DNA of 64,000 nt from the NCBI GenBank assembly GCA_905193225.1, contig CAJJNV010000009.1, positions 1 through 64,000 on the forward strand. The letters run 5' to 3'. Numbering within the stretch: the stretch's first letter is position 1; every line of letters starts with the position of its first letter. Shown piece after piece: positions 15,814 to 25,616 of this stretch. The notes under the pieces were generated by a model that worked only from the letters and a program-made list of their open reading frames with translations, searched no databases and was not told the DNA's origin. This stretch comes from an uncultured Oscillospiraceae bacterium. GTDB taxonomy: Bacteria > Bacillota > Clostridia > Oscillospirales > Acutalibacteraceae. A program made the translations under genes and the position numbers.

Positions 15814-17259
15814 ATGAACAGACGGATGGTTATTTACACCATCGGACAACTAATCGGAGTGGAAGCGGCGGTTATGATGCTTCCTCTTTGCGTTTCACTT
15901 ATATATGGGGAAGGCTCGTGGAAGGCCTTTCTCATAACCATCGGCATAGCCATTGTTTTAAGCGCCTTGGGACTGCTGCTTTCAAGGCCTAAAAGCCACG
16001 TTATCTATGCAAAAGAGGGTTTTGCCACAGTGGCGCTGGCATGGATAATAATGTCGGGCATCGGAGCGCTTCCCTTTGTTATAAGCGGAGAAATACCCAA
16101 TTATATCGACGCTTTTTTTGAAACGGTCAGCGGATTCACAACCACCGGATCGTCAATTGTCAGAGACGTTGAGGCACTTAGCCACGGTATACTTTTCTGG
16201 CGGAGCTTTACACACTGGCTGGGCGGAATGGGCGTGCTTGTTTTTGTTATGGCCATTCTTCCGTCCTCTTCCGACCGATCCATACATCTTATGCGGGCCG
16301 AGGTACCGGGGCCTGTTGTGGGCAAGCTTGTGCCCAAAATTAAGGAAACGGCAAAGATACTTTACCTCATATATATGGTTATGACCTTTATCGAGGTAAT
16401 ATTTTTGCTGTGCGGCGGTATGCCTCTTTTCGACAGCCTTGTCCATTCCTTCGGCACGGCCGGAACGGGCGGTTTCGGAATAAAGGCCGACAGTATCGGC
16501 GGATATTCAAGCTATTGCCAGTGGGTAATAACCATCTTTATGCTGCTTTTCGGCATAAACTTCAACCTCTTCTATCTCTGCCTTATAAGACGGTTTAAGT
16601 CGGTGCTGAAAAGTGAGGAGCTGTGGGCATATCTCGGAATTGTCCTTGCAGCGGCAACCATAATAACCGTCAACATTATGCCCATATATAACAGCCTCTC
16701 TCGAAGCATTCGGCTTTCGGTATTTCAGGTCGCCTCGATAATCACCACCACCGGCTACGCCACCGCCGATTTCAACACATGGCCGGTGCTTTCAAAGGGT
16801 ATACTGCTCATTCTGATGTTTTTCGGCGCCTGCGCAGGATCGACCGGCGGCGGATTCAAGATATCCCGAGTAGTATTGCTTTTAAAGGCTGTAAAGCGGG
16901 AGTTTCACCGTCTTATACATCCCCGTTCACGCACCACAATTAGGTTTGAAGGGAAAAATGTCGACGAGGGCACAATCAGCGGTGTGGAATGCTACCTTGC
17001 CCTTTATGTCATTTGCTTTGTGAGCATTTTCCTGATCCTTTGCTTTGAAAAGAACTTTGACATTGAGACAAACTTCAGCGCGGCGGCATCCTGCTTTAAT
17101 AACATCGGGCCCGGGCTCGGGTCCGTGGGACCGGTTTTAAACTTCGCCGATTATTCGGCCGTTTCCAAAATCGTGCTCTCCATTGCCATGCTTCTCGGCC
17201 GTCTTGAGCTTTTCCCGCTTATAATAACGTTAGCTCCTTCCACCTGGACAAAAAAATAA
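15814..17259 (+). CDS. trkH: Trk potassium uptake channel subunit TrkH
   Basis: A 481-residue membrane protein with four pore-forming M-P-M repeats. Selectivity-filter glycines are visible in SGFTTTGSS, GTAGTGGFG, ITTTGYATAD and in the NNIGPGLGS segment. It moves K+ (with Na+ or H+ coupling in some members) and is gated by TrkA, encoded just upstream. A GTGGC-type filter variation is not seen. GAGGTCAGGGAG precedes the ATG. It closes the trk operon; the pot promoter follows within 25 bases. Confidence 0.95.
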   Translation: MNRRMVIYTIGQLIGVEAAVMMLPLCVSLIYGEGSWKAFLITIGIAIVLSALGLLLSRPKSHVIYAKEGFATVALAWIIMSGIGALPFVISGEIPNYIDAFFETVSGFTTTGSSIVRDVEALSHGILFWRSFTHWLGGMGVLVFVMAILPSSSDRSIHLMRAEVPGPVVGKLVPKIKETAKILYLIYMVMTFIEVIFLLCGGMPLFDSLVHSFGTAGTGGFGIKADSIGGYSSYCQWVITIFMLLFGINFNLFYLCLIRRFKSVLKSEELWAYLGIVLAAATIITVNIMPIYNSLSRSIRLSVFQVASIITTTGYATADFNTWPVLSKGILLILMFFGACAGSTGGGFKISRVVLLLKAVKREFHRLIHPRSRTTIRFEGKNVDEGTISGVECYLALYVICFVSIFLILCFEKNFDIETNFSAAASCFNNIGPGLGSVGPVLNFADYSAVSKIVLSIAMLLGRLELFPLIITLAPSTWTKK

Positions 17260-17282
17260 TTTTTGTAAATTTAAAAATATCC

Positions 17283-17311
17283 TTGACTTTCGGGTGTAAA
17301 AATACTATATT
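17283..17311 (+). promoter_or_regulatory. potABCD promoter
   Basis: TTGACT (17283-17288), 17-bp spacer, TATATT (17306-17311). Confidence 0.7.
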
Positions 17312-17362
17312 AATCGTGGTAATCTGTCGAAGTTTCGGCTTTGCGGTTTACCGCGATTTTTT
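17312..17362 (+). terminator. Leader terminator (attenuator) of potABCD
   Basis: AATCGTGGTAA (17312-17322) pairs with TTACCGCGATT (17348-17358) along 10-11 bp with one G-U, followed by six T. It directly follows the promoter and precedes potA by 37 bases, so it is well placed for transcription attenuation. Confidence 0.7.
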
Positions 17363-17398
17363 GTCGCATATTTTGGATTTAAGGAAAGGGATGCATAA

Positions 17399-18565
17399 AT
17401 GTCCGAGGAGATCATATACCTTGATGGTATAACTGTAAATTTCGATCACGAAACCATTCTCGACGGTATTTCGCTGAAAATCAAAGACGGAGAATTTATG
17501 ACCTTGCTGGGGCCTTCAGGCTGCGGTAAAACTACAACCTTGCGCGTGCTGGGCGGTTTTGTCGAACCTGAATCCGGAAAGGTCTTTTTTGACGGCAAAC
17601 AGATCAACGGAATCCCGCCCCACAAAAGACAGGTCAGTACCATTTTTCAGAGGTATGCCCTGTTTGAACATCTGAACGTTTTTGAAAACATCGCTTTCGG
17701 CCTACGGGTCAGAAAGGTGCCCGAGCGGGAAATTTTCGAGCGGGTATACGAGGCTCTTGAGCTTGTCAATCTTAAAGGCTTCGAAAAGCGACGAATAAGC
17801 GCCCTTTCGGGCGGTCAGCAGCAGCGTGTGGCAATAGCCCGGGCGGTGGTCACGAGGCCTAAAGTGCTTCTTCTTGACGAACCGCTTGCCGCTTTGGACC
17901 TTAAGCTTCGCAAGGATATGCAGGTCGAGCTGAAAAAGATTCAGCAAAGCCTTGGCATAACCTTTGTTTTCGTTACCCACGACCAGGAAGAAGCTCTTTC
18001 GATGTCCGACCGTGTGGTGGTTATGGATCAGGGAATTATACAGCAGATCGGCACTCCCCAGGACATTTATAACGAGCCTAAAAACGCTTTTGTGGCCGAC
18101 TTTATCGGCGAGAGCAACATCATAGACGGCGTTATGCTTGAAGATAAAAAATGTCGCTTTGCCGGTATGGTGTTCGATTGCCTCGACGGCGGATTTGACA
18201 AAAATGAGCCTATCGATGCAGTCATCCGCCCCGAGGACGTGGTTGTCACATCTCCCGAAAAAGGACAGCTTTCGGGAATTGTCACAAACTCCACCTTTAA
18301 AGGTGTGCACTATGAAGTCATCGTCGACATAAACGGCTTTAAATGGATGATACAGACCACCGCCTGCATAAACACCGGCGATAACATCGGCCTTATCATC
18401 AATCCCGATGCCATTCATATAATGAAAAAGTCCGAATATTCGGGAATGTTCGGCGATTACAGCTCCTTCAGCGATGAGATGGATCATATTTCCGATCCTG
18501 ACTACGAGGCTCCCGAGGCGGTTGACCAAGAGGAGATCGACGGAGGTGCGGGGGTAAATGAATAA
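17399..18565 (+). CDS. potA: Spermidine/putrescine ABC transporter ATPase PotA
   Basis: A 388-residue ATP-binding subunit that powers polyamine import. Walker A is GPSGCGKTT (38-46), the Q loop FQRYALFEH lies near 84, the signature LSGGQQQR is at 136-143 and Walker B LLLDEP at 157-162. A C-terminal TOBE regulatory domain (about 235-350) is followed by an acidic tail. Gene order potA-potB-potC-potD with short overlaps identifies the transporter. AAGGAAAGG precedes the ATG. The leader contains an attenuator-like terminator, so transcription may respond to a metabolite or translation signal. Confidence 0.95.
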   Translation: MSEEIIYLDGITVNFDHETILDGISLKIKDGEFMTLLGPSGCGKTTTLRVLGGFVEPESGKVFFDGKQINGIPPHKRQVSTIFQRYALFEHLNVFENIAFGLRVRKVPEREIFERVYEALELVNLKGFEKRRISALSGGQQQRVAIARAVVTRPKVLLLDEPLAALDLKLRKDMQVELKKIQQSLGITFVFVTHDQEEALSMSDRVVVMDQGIIQQIGTPQDIYNEPKNAFVADFIGESNIIDGVMLEDKKCRFAGMVFDCLDGGFDKNEPIDAVIRPEDVVVTSPEKGQLSGIVTNSTFKGVHYEVIVDINGFKWMIQTTACINTGDNIGLIINPDAIHIMKKSEYSGMFGDYSSFSDEMDHISDPDYEAPEAVDQEEIDGGAGVNE

Positions 18566-19388
18566 AAGAAAACGCACTCTTACCCAGCGTCTTGTTTCGG
18601 CGCCGTACATAGTGTGGGCGGCAATATTCATTGTGGTGCCGCTGCTCATGGTGTTTTACTACGCCTTTACCGACGCGGAAACAGGCAGCTTTACCTTTTC
18701 AAACATAACCGCTATTTCCGGCTTTGCCGACACATTCGTCATTTCCATATGGCTGGGTGCGGTGGCAACGGTAATCTGCCTGCTCATTTCCTATCCGCTG
18801 GCCTATTTTATAACCAAACTGAGCAGCCGCGCGCAGAAGTTTATGCTCATACTGATAATGCTGCCCATGTGGATAAATCTGCTTTTAAGGACCTATGCCC
18901 TTATGAAAATCCTTGAGGACACAGGCCTTATCAACCATCTTTTGAACCTTCTCGGCCTGCCCTCGGTGCATATGATAAATACAAGAGGCGCGGTCATTGC
19001 CGGAATGGTTTACAATTTCATTCCCTATATGGTGCTTCCCATCTATACCGTAATGTCGAGGATCGACCGTCCCCTTATCGAGGCTTCAAACGATCTGGGA
19101 GCGGGCGCATTTGCCACATTTCGCAGGGTCATAATGCCCATGAGCCTTCCGGGAGTCATCTCGGGAATAACCATGGTATTTGTCCCGTCGGTCAGCACCT
19201 TCTATATTTCCCGAAAGCTTGGGGGAACCCTCACCCTTATCGGCGACAGCATAGAATATAAATTCATCAACGAAAACGACTATAATGTCGGCGCGGCAAT
19301 GTCCCTGGTGCTTATGGTTATGATAATTCTGTGTATGCTTGTTATGAATCGGTTTTCCGACGGAGAAGAGGAGGCGATCGTGGTATGA
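18558..19388 (+). CDS. potB: Spermidine/putrescine ABC transporter permease PotB
   Basis: A 276-residue inner-membrane permease with about six helices and the binding-protein-dependent transport motif (EAA loop) [21 protein letters not shown], which docks onto PotA. It starts inside the end of potA (8-bp overlap) and ends with an ATGA overlap to potC, so the operon is tightly coupled. The length is standard for PotB. PotB versus PotC is assigned by order and by the longer N-terminus. Confidence 0.94.
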   Translation: MNKRKRTLTQRLVSAPYIVWAAIFIVVPLLMVFYYAFTDAETGSFTFSNITAISGFADTFVISIWLGAVATVICLLISYPLAYFITKLSSRAQKFMLILIMLPMWINLLLRTYALMKILEDTGLINHLLNLLGLPSVHMINTRGAVIAGMVYNFIPYMVLPIYTVMSRIDRPLIEASNDLGAGAFATFRRVIMPMSLPGVISGITMVFVPSVSTFYISRKLGGTLTLIGDSIEYKFINENDYNVGAAMSLVLMVMIILCMLVMNRFSDGEEEAIVV

Positions 19389-20212
19389 AAAAAAGACGTC
19401 TTACTCTCGGAAACGTATACCTCTTTATCGCCTTTTTGCTTATGTATGCGCCCATAATCGTGCTTGTGGTATTTTCCTTTAACAAGGGCGCGTCGACCAG
19501 CGTTTTTACAGGCTTTTCGTTTAAATGGTATTCCTCTCTTTTTGCCGATGAGGAAACCATGTCGGCTTTAAAAAACACCCTGCTTCTTGCGGGACTTTCG
19601 GCCGTTATATCCACCGTTATCGGAACGGCGGCGGCGGTGGGAATATCCTATATGAAAAAGTGGCAGCAAAAGGCGGTAAATTTCATAACCAACATTCCTA
19701 TGATGAATCCCGACATAGTGACCGGTGTGTCAATGCTTCTGCTGTTTGTGTTTGCCGGCACCCTTATGGGACTTGATGTTTTGGGATTCTGGACGCTGCT
19801 TATTGCCCACATCACCTTTAACATTCCTTATGTTATTTTGTCGGTTCAGCCGGTGCTGGGACGGATAGATCCACACCTTTCCGAAGCGGCAAGAGATCTC
19901 GGCTGTACCCCGGTTTCGGCATTTTTCAAGGTGGTTCTGCCATCCATAAGCTCGGGAATTATAACCGGATTTATGATGGCCTTTACCCTCTCGGTAGACG
20001 ATTTTGTCATCAGCGTGTTCACAAGCGGTTCTTCCTTTATGACATTGCCGCTGCACATATATTCCATGACAAAAAAGCCCGTCAGACCGAGTATGAACGC
20101 CCTTGCAACCCTGCTTTTCGTTACGGTATTTGTACTTCTTGTGGCCATTAACATATACAGCTCCCGCAACGAAAAGAAGGACAGAAAAAAGGCGGGGAGG
20201 GCGAAGGTATGA
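19385..20212 (+). CDS. potC: Spermidine/putrescine ABC transporter permease PotC
   Basis: A 275-residue permease partner of PotB with about six helices and the EAA loop SEAARDLGCTPVSAFFKVVLP. The chosen ATG overlaps the potB stop (ATGA); an upstream in-frame start at 19331 would lie within potB and is rejected. It ends 4 bp inside potD. PotB and PotC form the channel through which the polyamine passes. Confidence 0.94.
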   Translation: MKKRRLTLGNVYLFIAFLLMYAPIIVLVVFSFNKGASTSVFTGFSFKWYSSLFADEETMSALKNTLLLAGLSAVISTVIGTAAAVGISYMKKWQQKAVNFITNIPMMNPDIVTGVSMLLLFVFAGTLMGLDVLGFWTLLIAHITFNIPYVILSVQPVLGRIDPHLSEAARDLGCTPVSAFFKVVLPSISSGIITGFMMAFTLSVDDFVISVFTSGSSFMTLPLHIYSMTKKPVRPSMNALATLLFVTVFVLLVAINIYSSRNEKKDRKKAGRAKV

Positions 20213-21522
20213 AAAATTCACTCTCTTTAAAAAAATTTCTTGCCCTTTTTGCGGCGCTTACAGTGTTTTGTCTGTCTCTTTGTTCCTGTACTCCCGCCGA
20301 TGACGAGGATGACGAAACGGCCGAGGATGTAAATTACAGCGGCGCCGTGCTCAACGTTTACAACTGGGGCGTTTATATGGACGACGGCAAAGGCGAGGAC
20401 GGCGACGGAAGTTATATCGACGAGGAAACCACAATGAACGTCAACGCCGCCTTTGAGCAGTATTATAAGGAAACCTACGGCGAGGAAATAAAGGTGCAAT
20501 ACACCACTTACGAAAACAACGAGGCCATGTATGCCAAGCTTTCGGCCGGCGGTGCCAATTATGATATTGTGGTGCCCTCCGATTATATGATAAACCGCAT
20601 GATAAAAGAAGGAATGCTCGAAAAGCTTGAGTTTTCAAACATTCCAAACTACCAAAATATCGACGACCAGTTTAAGGACGGCTCGTGGCAGTATGATCCC
20701 ACGGGAGAATACTCGGTCACATATACCTGGGGCACGGTAGGCATTGTTTACGACGCCAATGTCGTCACCGATGAGGTAAACTCCTTCGACATTCTTTGGG
20801 ACGAAAAATATGCCGGAAAGATACTTATGATGAACAACCCCCGCGATACCTTTGCCGTGGCGCTGGCCAAAAACGGAAAGAGCCTTAATTCGGCAAATCC
20901 CGACGACTGGGAGCAGGCATATGAGGATCTCGAGCGGCAAAAGCCCCTTGTTCAGGCCTATGTAACCGACGAATGCTTTGAAAAAATGCAGAACGGAGAG
21001 GCCTCCCTTGCCCCTGCATATTGCGGAGACTTTCTCATTATGGAGGGCGATACCGCCGAGGGCATCGACCTGCGCTTTGCACCTCTGCAGAATCAAAACG
21101 CCAACAAGTTCTGCGATGCCTTTTGTATTCCCAAAGGGGCCAAAAACAAGCTGGCCGCCGAGCGGTACATTGATTTTATGTGCACATACGCTCCCGCCCT
21201 TGCCAACGCCCATTACACCGGATATTCAAGCCCCAACAAGCTTGTACAGCACAGCGATGAATACTATTACAAGGACGATGAGCTGGTATACCCCTCCGAG
21301 CAATTGCTCGATAAATACGAGGAATTTCGCTGGCTTCCCGAGGATATACAGTCGCTTATGGACGAGCGATGGAACGACCTTAAAAAGGTGGAAATAGGCA
21401 AAGGACCCTATATAGCCATTGCCATCGTTGCGGTTGTGCTTATTCTGGCCTTTGTGTTCAGAAGGGTCAAAACGGTAAGGACCCAAAAGCTTTTCGAAGA
21501 ATTTGAGCAAAGCAAAAATTAA
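20209..21522 (+). CDS. potD: Polyamine-binding lipoprotein PotD with extra C-terminal membrane helix
   Basis: A 437-residue solute-binding protein of the PotD/PotF family. The N-terminus is a lipoprotein signal (lipobox LCSC, Cys27), then a DE-rich linker and the mature fold starting LNVYNWGVYMDD. Ligand-site motifs such as YDIVVPSDYM, the TYTWGTVGIVYD strand and NNPRDTF are visible. Unusually, a C-terminal hydrophobic helix (about 398-420, IAIAIVAVVLILAFVF) and a basic tail follow the binding domain, so the protein is probably anchored at both ends. A typical PotD is about 350 residues and lacks this helix. A strong terminator follows. Confidence 0.93.
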   Translation: MKNSLSLKKFLALFAALTVFCLSLCSCTPADDEDDETAEDVNYSGAVLNVYNWGVYMDDGKGEDGDGSYIDEETTMNVNAAFEQYYKETYGEEIKVQYTTYENNEAMYAKLSAGGANYDIVVPSDYMINRMIKEGMLEKLEFSNIPNYQNIDDQFKDGSWQYDPTGEYSVTYTWGTVGIVYDANVVTDEVNSFDILWDEKYAGKILMMNNPRDTFAVALAKNGKSLNSANPDDWEQAYEDLERQKPLVQAYVTDECFEKMQNGEASLAPAYCGDFLIMEGDTAEGIDLRFAPLQNQNANKFCDAFCIPKGAKNKLAAERYIDFMCTYAPALANAHYTGYSSPNKLVQHSDEYYYKDDELVYPSEQLLDKYEEFRWLPEDIQSLMDERWNDLKKVEIGKGPYIAIAIVAVVLILAFVFRRVKTVRTQKLFEEFEQSKN

Positions 21523-21563
21523 ACGAATTAAAACCGATTAAAATTAAACAATCAATAGGAATA

Positions 21564-21611
21564 AACACAAAGCCCGATTTGCATTAAAGCAAATCGGGCT
21601 TTGTGTTTTTA
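21564..21611. terminator. Strong terminator after potD
   Basis: AACACAAAGCCCGATTTGC pairs perfectly with its complement after a 6-nt loop, followed by a T run. It is near-symmetrical and may also act on the minus strand for the LRR gene. Confidence 0.9.
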
Positions 21612-21768
21612 TAGTCTGTCAAAGTGAATTTGTTGAAGTAGAATTGTCAAAGAAAAACCGCAAAGTAAAGCTGTACAGTAAAACCGCAAAATCAAGTTTT
21701 CAAAAGCGAAGCTTCGGACGGTCGGAAAGACCGGCTTTTATAAGTCGGTTTTTATGTTGGTTTCTGTA

Positions 21769-24700
21769 TTACATTTGGTCGGCGGGGAATGAGGCTCTTA
21801 GTCCCACCGAAAACTGCAGTATATACAATGCGTCGGTGACCGTGACGGCGCCGTCGGCATCAATATCGGCTCTTGTAAATTGATCGTCGGTGAGGGTTCT
21901 TGTTTTTACATATGCCTGAAGGGCCATAAGTGCATCAGAGACTTCGATTTTGCCGTTGTTGTCAACGTCTCCGTAATAAGAAGAGGGAGCGGCGGAATTA
22001 ACATATATTCTAAGCTCGCAGCGGCGGCAGTAGTGAACATAATCGAAAACGCCGTAGCCCACATAGGAGGGATCGTCGAGCTTTGAAATAACCCAGTCGT
22101 GGCCCAAAGCGGGAGTAAAGCTTGCCTGTGACATGACCTTGCCGCAGGAGGCGCAGTGACTTCCGCCGGTGTGCCCTTTGGAGCAGCAGGAGGCCTCAAG
22201 AGATGCGTCGGGAACCTCCTTGTGCTGTCCCGTTGCGCCCTTTCTGTCGCTTATTTCGGTGTACCCGCAAATTGTGCAGGTCTTAAGGGTATATCCTTCG
22301 GAAACGCAGGTGGGGGAGAGGGTGTCCGATACAAAGGAATGGCTCGTGCAGGCACTTTCATCTCCTTCGCGGAAGGTGAATCCGTTGAGGGTCGCATAGC
22401 TTTCGGCCTCGCTTCCCTTTGCGCCGGTTATGATAAAGCCGTCAATGGTTAAAATCCCGCCGAAAGGATTATCGGGATCGGGAGGATAATAGCCGATTGC
22501 CTGACTGCCGATAAATGTTACGCTTTCGGGAACGGTCATGCCCTTGCCCTTGCCGTAGGTGAAGAACGCGCCGTTTTCGAGATACCGAAGTCCGTTGTTT
22601 AAATGAGCAGCCTCAAGAGCGCCGCTTGAAAAGGCGTTGTCGCCGATATAGCGCACGCTGTCGGGCAGATTTATTGTCTTGCAGCCGTGGTTGTTAAAGG
22701 CCATTGTGTCTATGATTACCGCCCCGCCGAGGTCGATTGACGTCAGCTTTTCACAGCCCCAGAATGCATAATAATCAACGAGCCTGCAGCTTTCGGGAAG
22801 CACGACTCCCACAAGACCGGGTGTTTCAAAGTTGGCCATGTTGTGGGGTGTCATTTCCATTTGGTCGGTAATGTATGCTCCCGCCACCGCCACGGTGCCT
22901 TCCTTTATAACGAGGGTGGTGTTTTCGGGCACCTTGCCTTTATAGCAATATGCCACCTTGCCGAAATAAACCGGGCCGTCGGGCTGATTGTAATACCAGC
23001 CTGTGGCGGCTAAAGAATCGTGCTCGGTCCAGGTGACCGACTGCTCAAGCTCGCCAAGGTCGTTAAGCGAGCCGCAGGCGGAAAATGCACCGGATCCGAG
23101 GATCTTGACATTTTTTCCTCCCTTTACGGTTTTAAGAGCCGTACAGCCTGAAAATGCCGCGCCCTCAATGGCCACAAGGCTGTCGGGCAGGGTGACCTCG
23201 GTCAAAAGGTTCGAGGAGGAAAGAGCGCCTTCGCCCAGTACGCGGATGTTACCGAGATTTATGGTGCGAAGATTTTCACCGCCGATTGCGCCAAGCTCAA
23301 GAACATCGTCGGGAATTGTAATGTTTTCAAGAGCGTCGCAACCGCCAAAGGCGTTGAGATAAGGATTGCCCTTCGGGATATTGACGGTTTTGAGTTTTTT
23401 TAGATAGGAAAAGGAGGCGTCGGCAACGGTGCAGGTCTGCGGCAACTTTGCCGAAACGAGATTTGTAAGTCCCTTCACCTCGATATAATTAACGCTCTCG
23501 GGAACATTAAGCTCGGTCAGACTGTCGCCGCCGTTTATTATGAGGGTCTCGAGCCCGTCGGGAAGATTGAGCCTTTTAAGGCCGTCGCAGTCATATTCTA
23601 AATATACCGTTTTGGTGCCGGGGCGGATGGTCAGCTCCTCGGGATAGTTGCTGTAATCGTTGTCGATTATGCCGAGAAAAACGCTTCCGTAGTAAAGCTC
23701 ATAGTCTTCGGGAAGGGTATTATACCATTTTGAGTCGTAAAAAACATTATCGGCTTTTACAACGGAGGAGGGAATGTTGACCTGCGAAATGTTTTCGCAA
23801 TATTCGAATGCACATTCGCCCAGCTCCTCTAAACCCTCGGGAAGAAGTGCCGAGGTAAGTGCCGTACAGTCGGCAAATGCGTTGTCTCCGATACGCTTAA
23901 GCCCCTCGTTAAAGTTGACCGTTTCAAGCTTTTCACAGTCGGAAAAGGCGGTGCCGTCGATCTGTTCAAGGGTTTTTGGGAAGGAAACGCTTTTAAGCTC
24001 TTTGCACTCCCAAAATGCGTATTGACCGATGTATTTAACCCCTTCGGGAATGGTCACCCCGGTTATTTCGCAGCCTCTGAAAATGTTTTTTCCGATAGCC
24101 GTTACGCCGCTCGGAATGACAGGGGTTTTGCTTTCGCCCTTATATGCCAGCAAAATGTTTTTCCATATAAAGAAATCGGATGTGCTGTCGTCCCAAAACC
24201 AGTCGTTATACAGATCATTGATATATTTTGCAAAGCCCTCGCTGAATGAACTGTTTACGGCACCAAAGGCGTTAGGATGAATGTATGTGTTGTCTCCGCC
24301 GAAGGTTACATTTTCAAGGGAATTGCAGCTTTCAAAGGCACCTTTGGCTATTTGCTCAAGTCCTGCCGGAAAGTGAATGCTTTTCAGTGCACCGCAGCCG
24401 GAAAAAGCATACTCGCCTATTGTCTTTAGGCTTTCGGGAAGCACGATCTCCTCAAGCGCTGAATGAACTTTGGTGTAATATCCGTCCTCAAAGGCTGCGT
24501 CGGCGATGTATGTGACCGTCTCGGGCAGGATGACCTTTTTAAGGCCGGGACTGTGGTTGCCGTATTGATATACCGTGTGGAAATCCTTTATCCCGACCAC
24601 CTTAAAGCCGTCGATGTAAGAGGGGACGGTCAGCTCGGATTCATAGCCTTCATAGGCGGTTATCTCTATCGTGTCGAAGGTGACAAAACGGTAGCTCAGC

Positions 24701-24849
24701 CCATAGGGCACATCGTCGGAAGGAACCTCGCCGTTTGCGGGAACATCGGCCAAGCCCGAAAGGGGCATTGCCGCCGCCGCCAAAATTGCCGACAGGGCAA
24801 GGCAGATAAGCTTGCCGAAAAGATTCTTGGTCTTTTTCAATTTCTTCAC
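21769..24849 (-). CDS. Secreted BspA-type leucine-rich repeat protein with C-terminal dockerin
   Basis: A 1,026-residue extracellular protein. Signal peptide (about 1-35), then more than a dozen BspA/LRR_5 repeats (for example LPESLKTIGEYAFSGCGALK; each has a C/N-x-x-L turn), covering about 60-830. A Cys/His segment with TCTICGY and HCASCG follows (about 850-930). The C-terminal 70 residues are a type I dockerin: GDVDNNGKIEVSD and ADIDADGAVTVTD are two complete Ca2+ loops. BspA LRR proteins bind host or polysaccharide surfaces; the dockerin would plug it into a cohesin. A cohesin protein is encoded at 54347. The start has AAGGAGTG upstream on the minus strand. Confidence 0.92.
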   Translation of the reverse strand: MKKLKKTKNLFGKLICLALSAILAAAAMPLSGLADVPANGEVPSDDVPYGLSYRFVTFDTIEITAYEGYESELTVPSYIDGFKVVGIKDFHTVYQYGNHSPGLKKVILPETVTYIADAAFEDGYYTKVHSALEEIVLPESLKTIGEYAFSGCGALKSIHFPAGLEQIAKGAFESCNSLENVTFGGDNTYIHPNAFGAVNSSFSEGFAKYINDLYNDWFWDDSTSDFFIWKNILLAYKGESKTPVIPSGVTAIGKNIFRGCEITGVTIPEGVKYIGQYAFWECKELKSVSFPKTLEQIDGTAFSDCEKLETVNFNEGLKRIGDNAFADCTALTSALLPEGLEELGECAFEYCENISQVNIPSSVVKADNVFYDSKWYNTLPEDYELYYGSVFLGIIDNDYSNYPEELTIRPGTKTVYLEYDCDGLKRLNLPDGLETLIINGGDSLTELNVPESVNYIEVKGLTNLVSAKLPQTCTVADASFSYLKKLKTVNIPKGNPYLNAFGGCDALENITIPDDVLELGAIGGENLRTINLGNIRVLGEGALSSSNLLTEVTLPDSLVAIEGAAFSGCTALKTVKGGKNVKILGSGAFSACGSLNDLGELEQSVTWTEHDSLAATGWYYNQPDGPVYFGKVAYCYKGKVPENTTLVIKEGTVAVAGAYITDQMEMTPHNMANFETPGLVGVVLPESCRLVDYYAFWGCEKLTSIDLGGAVIIDTMAFNNHGCKTINLPDSVRYIGDNAFSSGALEAAHLNNGLRYLENGAFFTYGKGKGMTVPESVTFIGSQAIGYYPPDPDNPFGGILTIDGFIITGAKGSEAESYATLNGFTFREGDESACTSHSFVSDTLSPTCVSEGYTLKTCTICGYTEISDRKGATGQHKEVPDASLEASCCSKGHTGGSHCASCGKVMSQASFTPALGHDWVISKLDDPSYVGYGVFDYVHYCRRCELRIYVNSAAPSSYYGDVDNNGKIEVSDALMALQAYVKTRTLTDDQFTRADIDADGAVTVTDALYILQFSVGLRASFPADQM

Positions 24850-25423
24850 TCCTTAATTGCAATATGCTTTCCCCGCTTGAAACATAAGGTTTAGCCGACA
24901 GTAATTGATTTCGTTGATAGTGGTCAGCCCGCCGCTCAATCCTGCACATGGCTTTGGTGTGCGCCGATAAACCGGCGGCAGCCGTACCGTGCAGATTTGC
25001 TCGCCGTGCGCGCCGATGAATGTGCACCGATTAGCTGCGGCAGTCACGAAACGCCGCGTTCCTTTCCAAAACGGGGACGGGTTAAAAACTGTTCCAAACT
25101 TACTTTACAGTATTTTCGCAAAAAAATAAAGCCCTTTTCCAGAAACGGCAATTGACAAATCGGAAAATCTCTTTTCTATATCCTTTTTCCGTAGCTTTTT
25201 GGCGATTTAAAAATCATCCCTGTTGTCGTGTAAAGAATTTTTAATGACAATACAGAAATAAAACCGGTTTTCCGATTTTGCTAAAAAAGAATTATGCTAT
25301 AACAAAATCAGCCTGCCCTTCAGCGTTCCGTTAATGTTCCTTTTAACATCCTTTTTAATATATTCTGTCCTGTTTGGCATCCGGTTTAAATCCGTTTTTT
25401 CGGCAGCACATAAAGAAAAATCC

Positions 25424-25458
25424 GCCCGCAGCCAAGGTATTACCCTTTAGCTGCGGGC
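25424..25458 (-). terminator. Terminator of the SGNH esterase gene
   Basis: GCCCGCAGC and GCTGCGGGC form a 9-bp stem; reading on the minus strand it is followed by GGATTTTTC. Confidence 0.7.
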
Positions 25459-25557
25459 AAGAATTTTAAAATAATATATTGACGCAGGTCAAAGAAATAA
25501 AATGTGTATAATAGATACGGCCGCCTTTTAAAGCGATTAGAGCGATAAAGGTAATTC

Positions 25558-25613
25558 CGCACGGAAAAAGGAAATAAGCGAAACCGTACGATGCTCAAGC
25601 ATCGGTTGTTTAA
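25558..25613 (+). repeat. Dispersed intergenic repeat, family B, divergent copy
   Basis: Roughly 39 of 54 positions match the core of the 7092-7169 element (GCACGG-AAAAGGAA, GCGAAACCG-ACG, GTTG-TTA). It lies directly next to the end of the esterase gene. Confidence 0.5.
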
Positions 25614-25616
25614 ACC

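Larger units (their letters stand above)
24850..25616. other. Long intergenic region between two dockerin genes
   Basis: About 770 bases, AT-rich in the middle, without a supported gene. It holds a minus-strand terminator (25424-25458) and a degenerate family B repeat (25558-25613). A TTGACA at 25152-25157 and a TATAAT at 25507-25512 exist but neither is matched at proper spacing to a known downstream gene. Confidence 0.5.

Noticed and set aside
25152..25512. Promoter pair TTGACA / TATAAT in the long gap at 25 kb
   Set aside because: The TTGACA at 25152 has no -10 at proper spacing, and the TATAAT at 25507 has its nearest -35-like box 22 bases away. No gene starts downstream on that strand.
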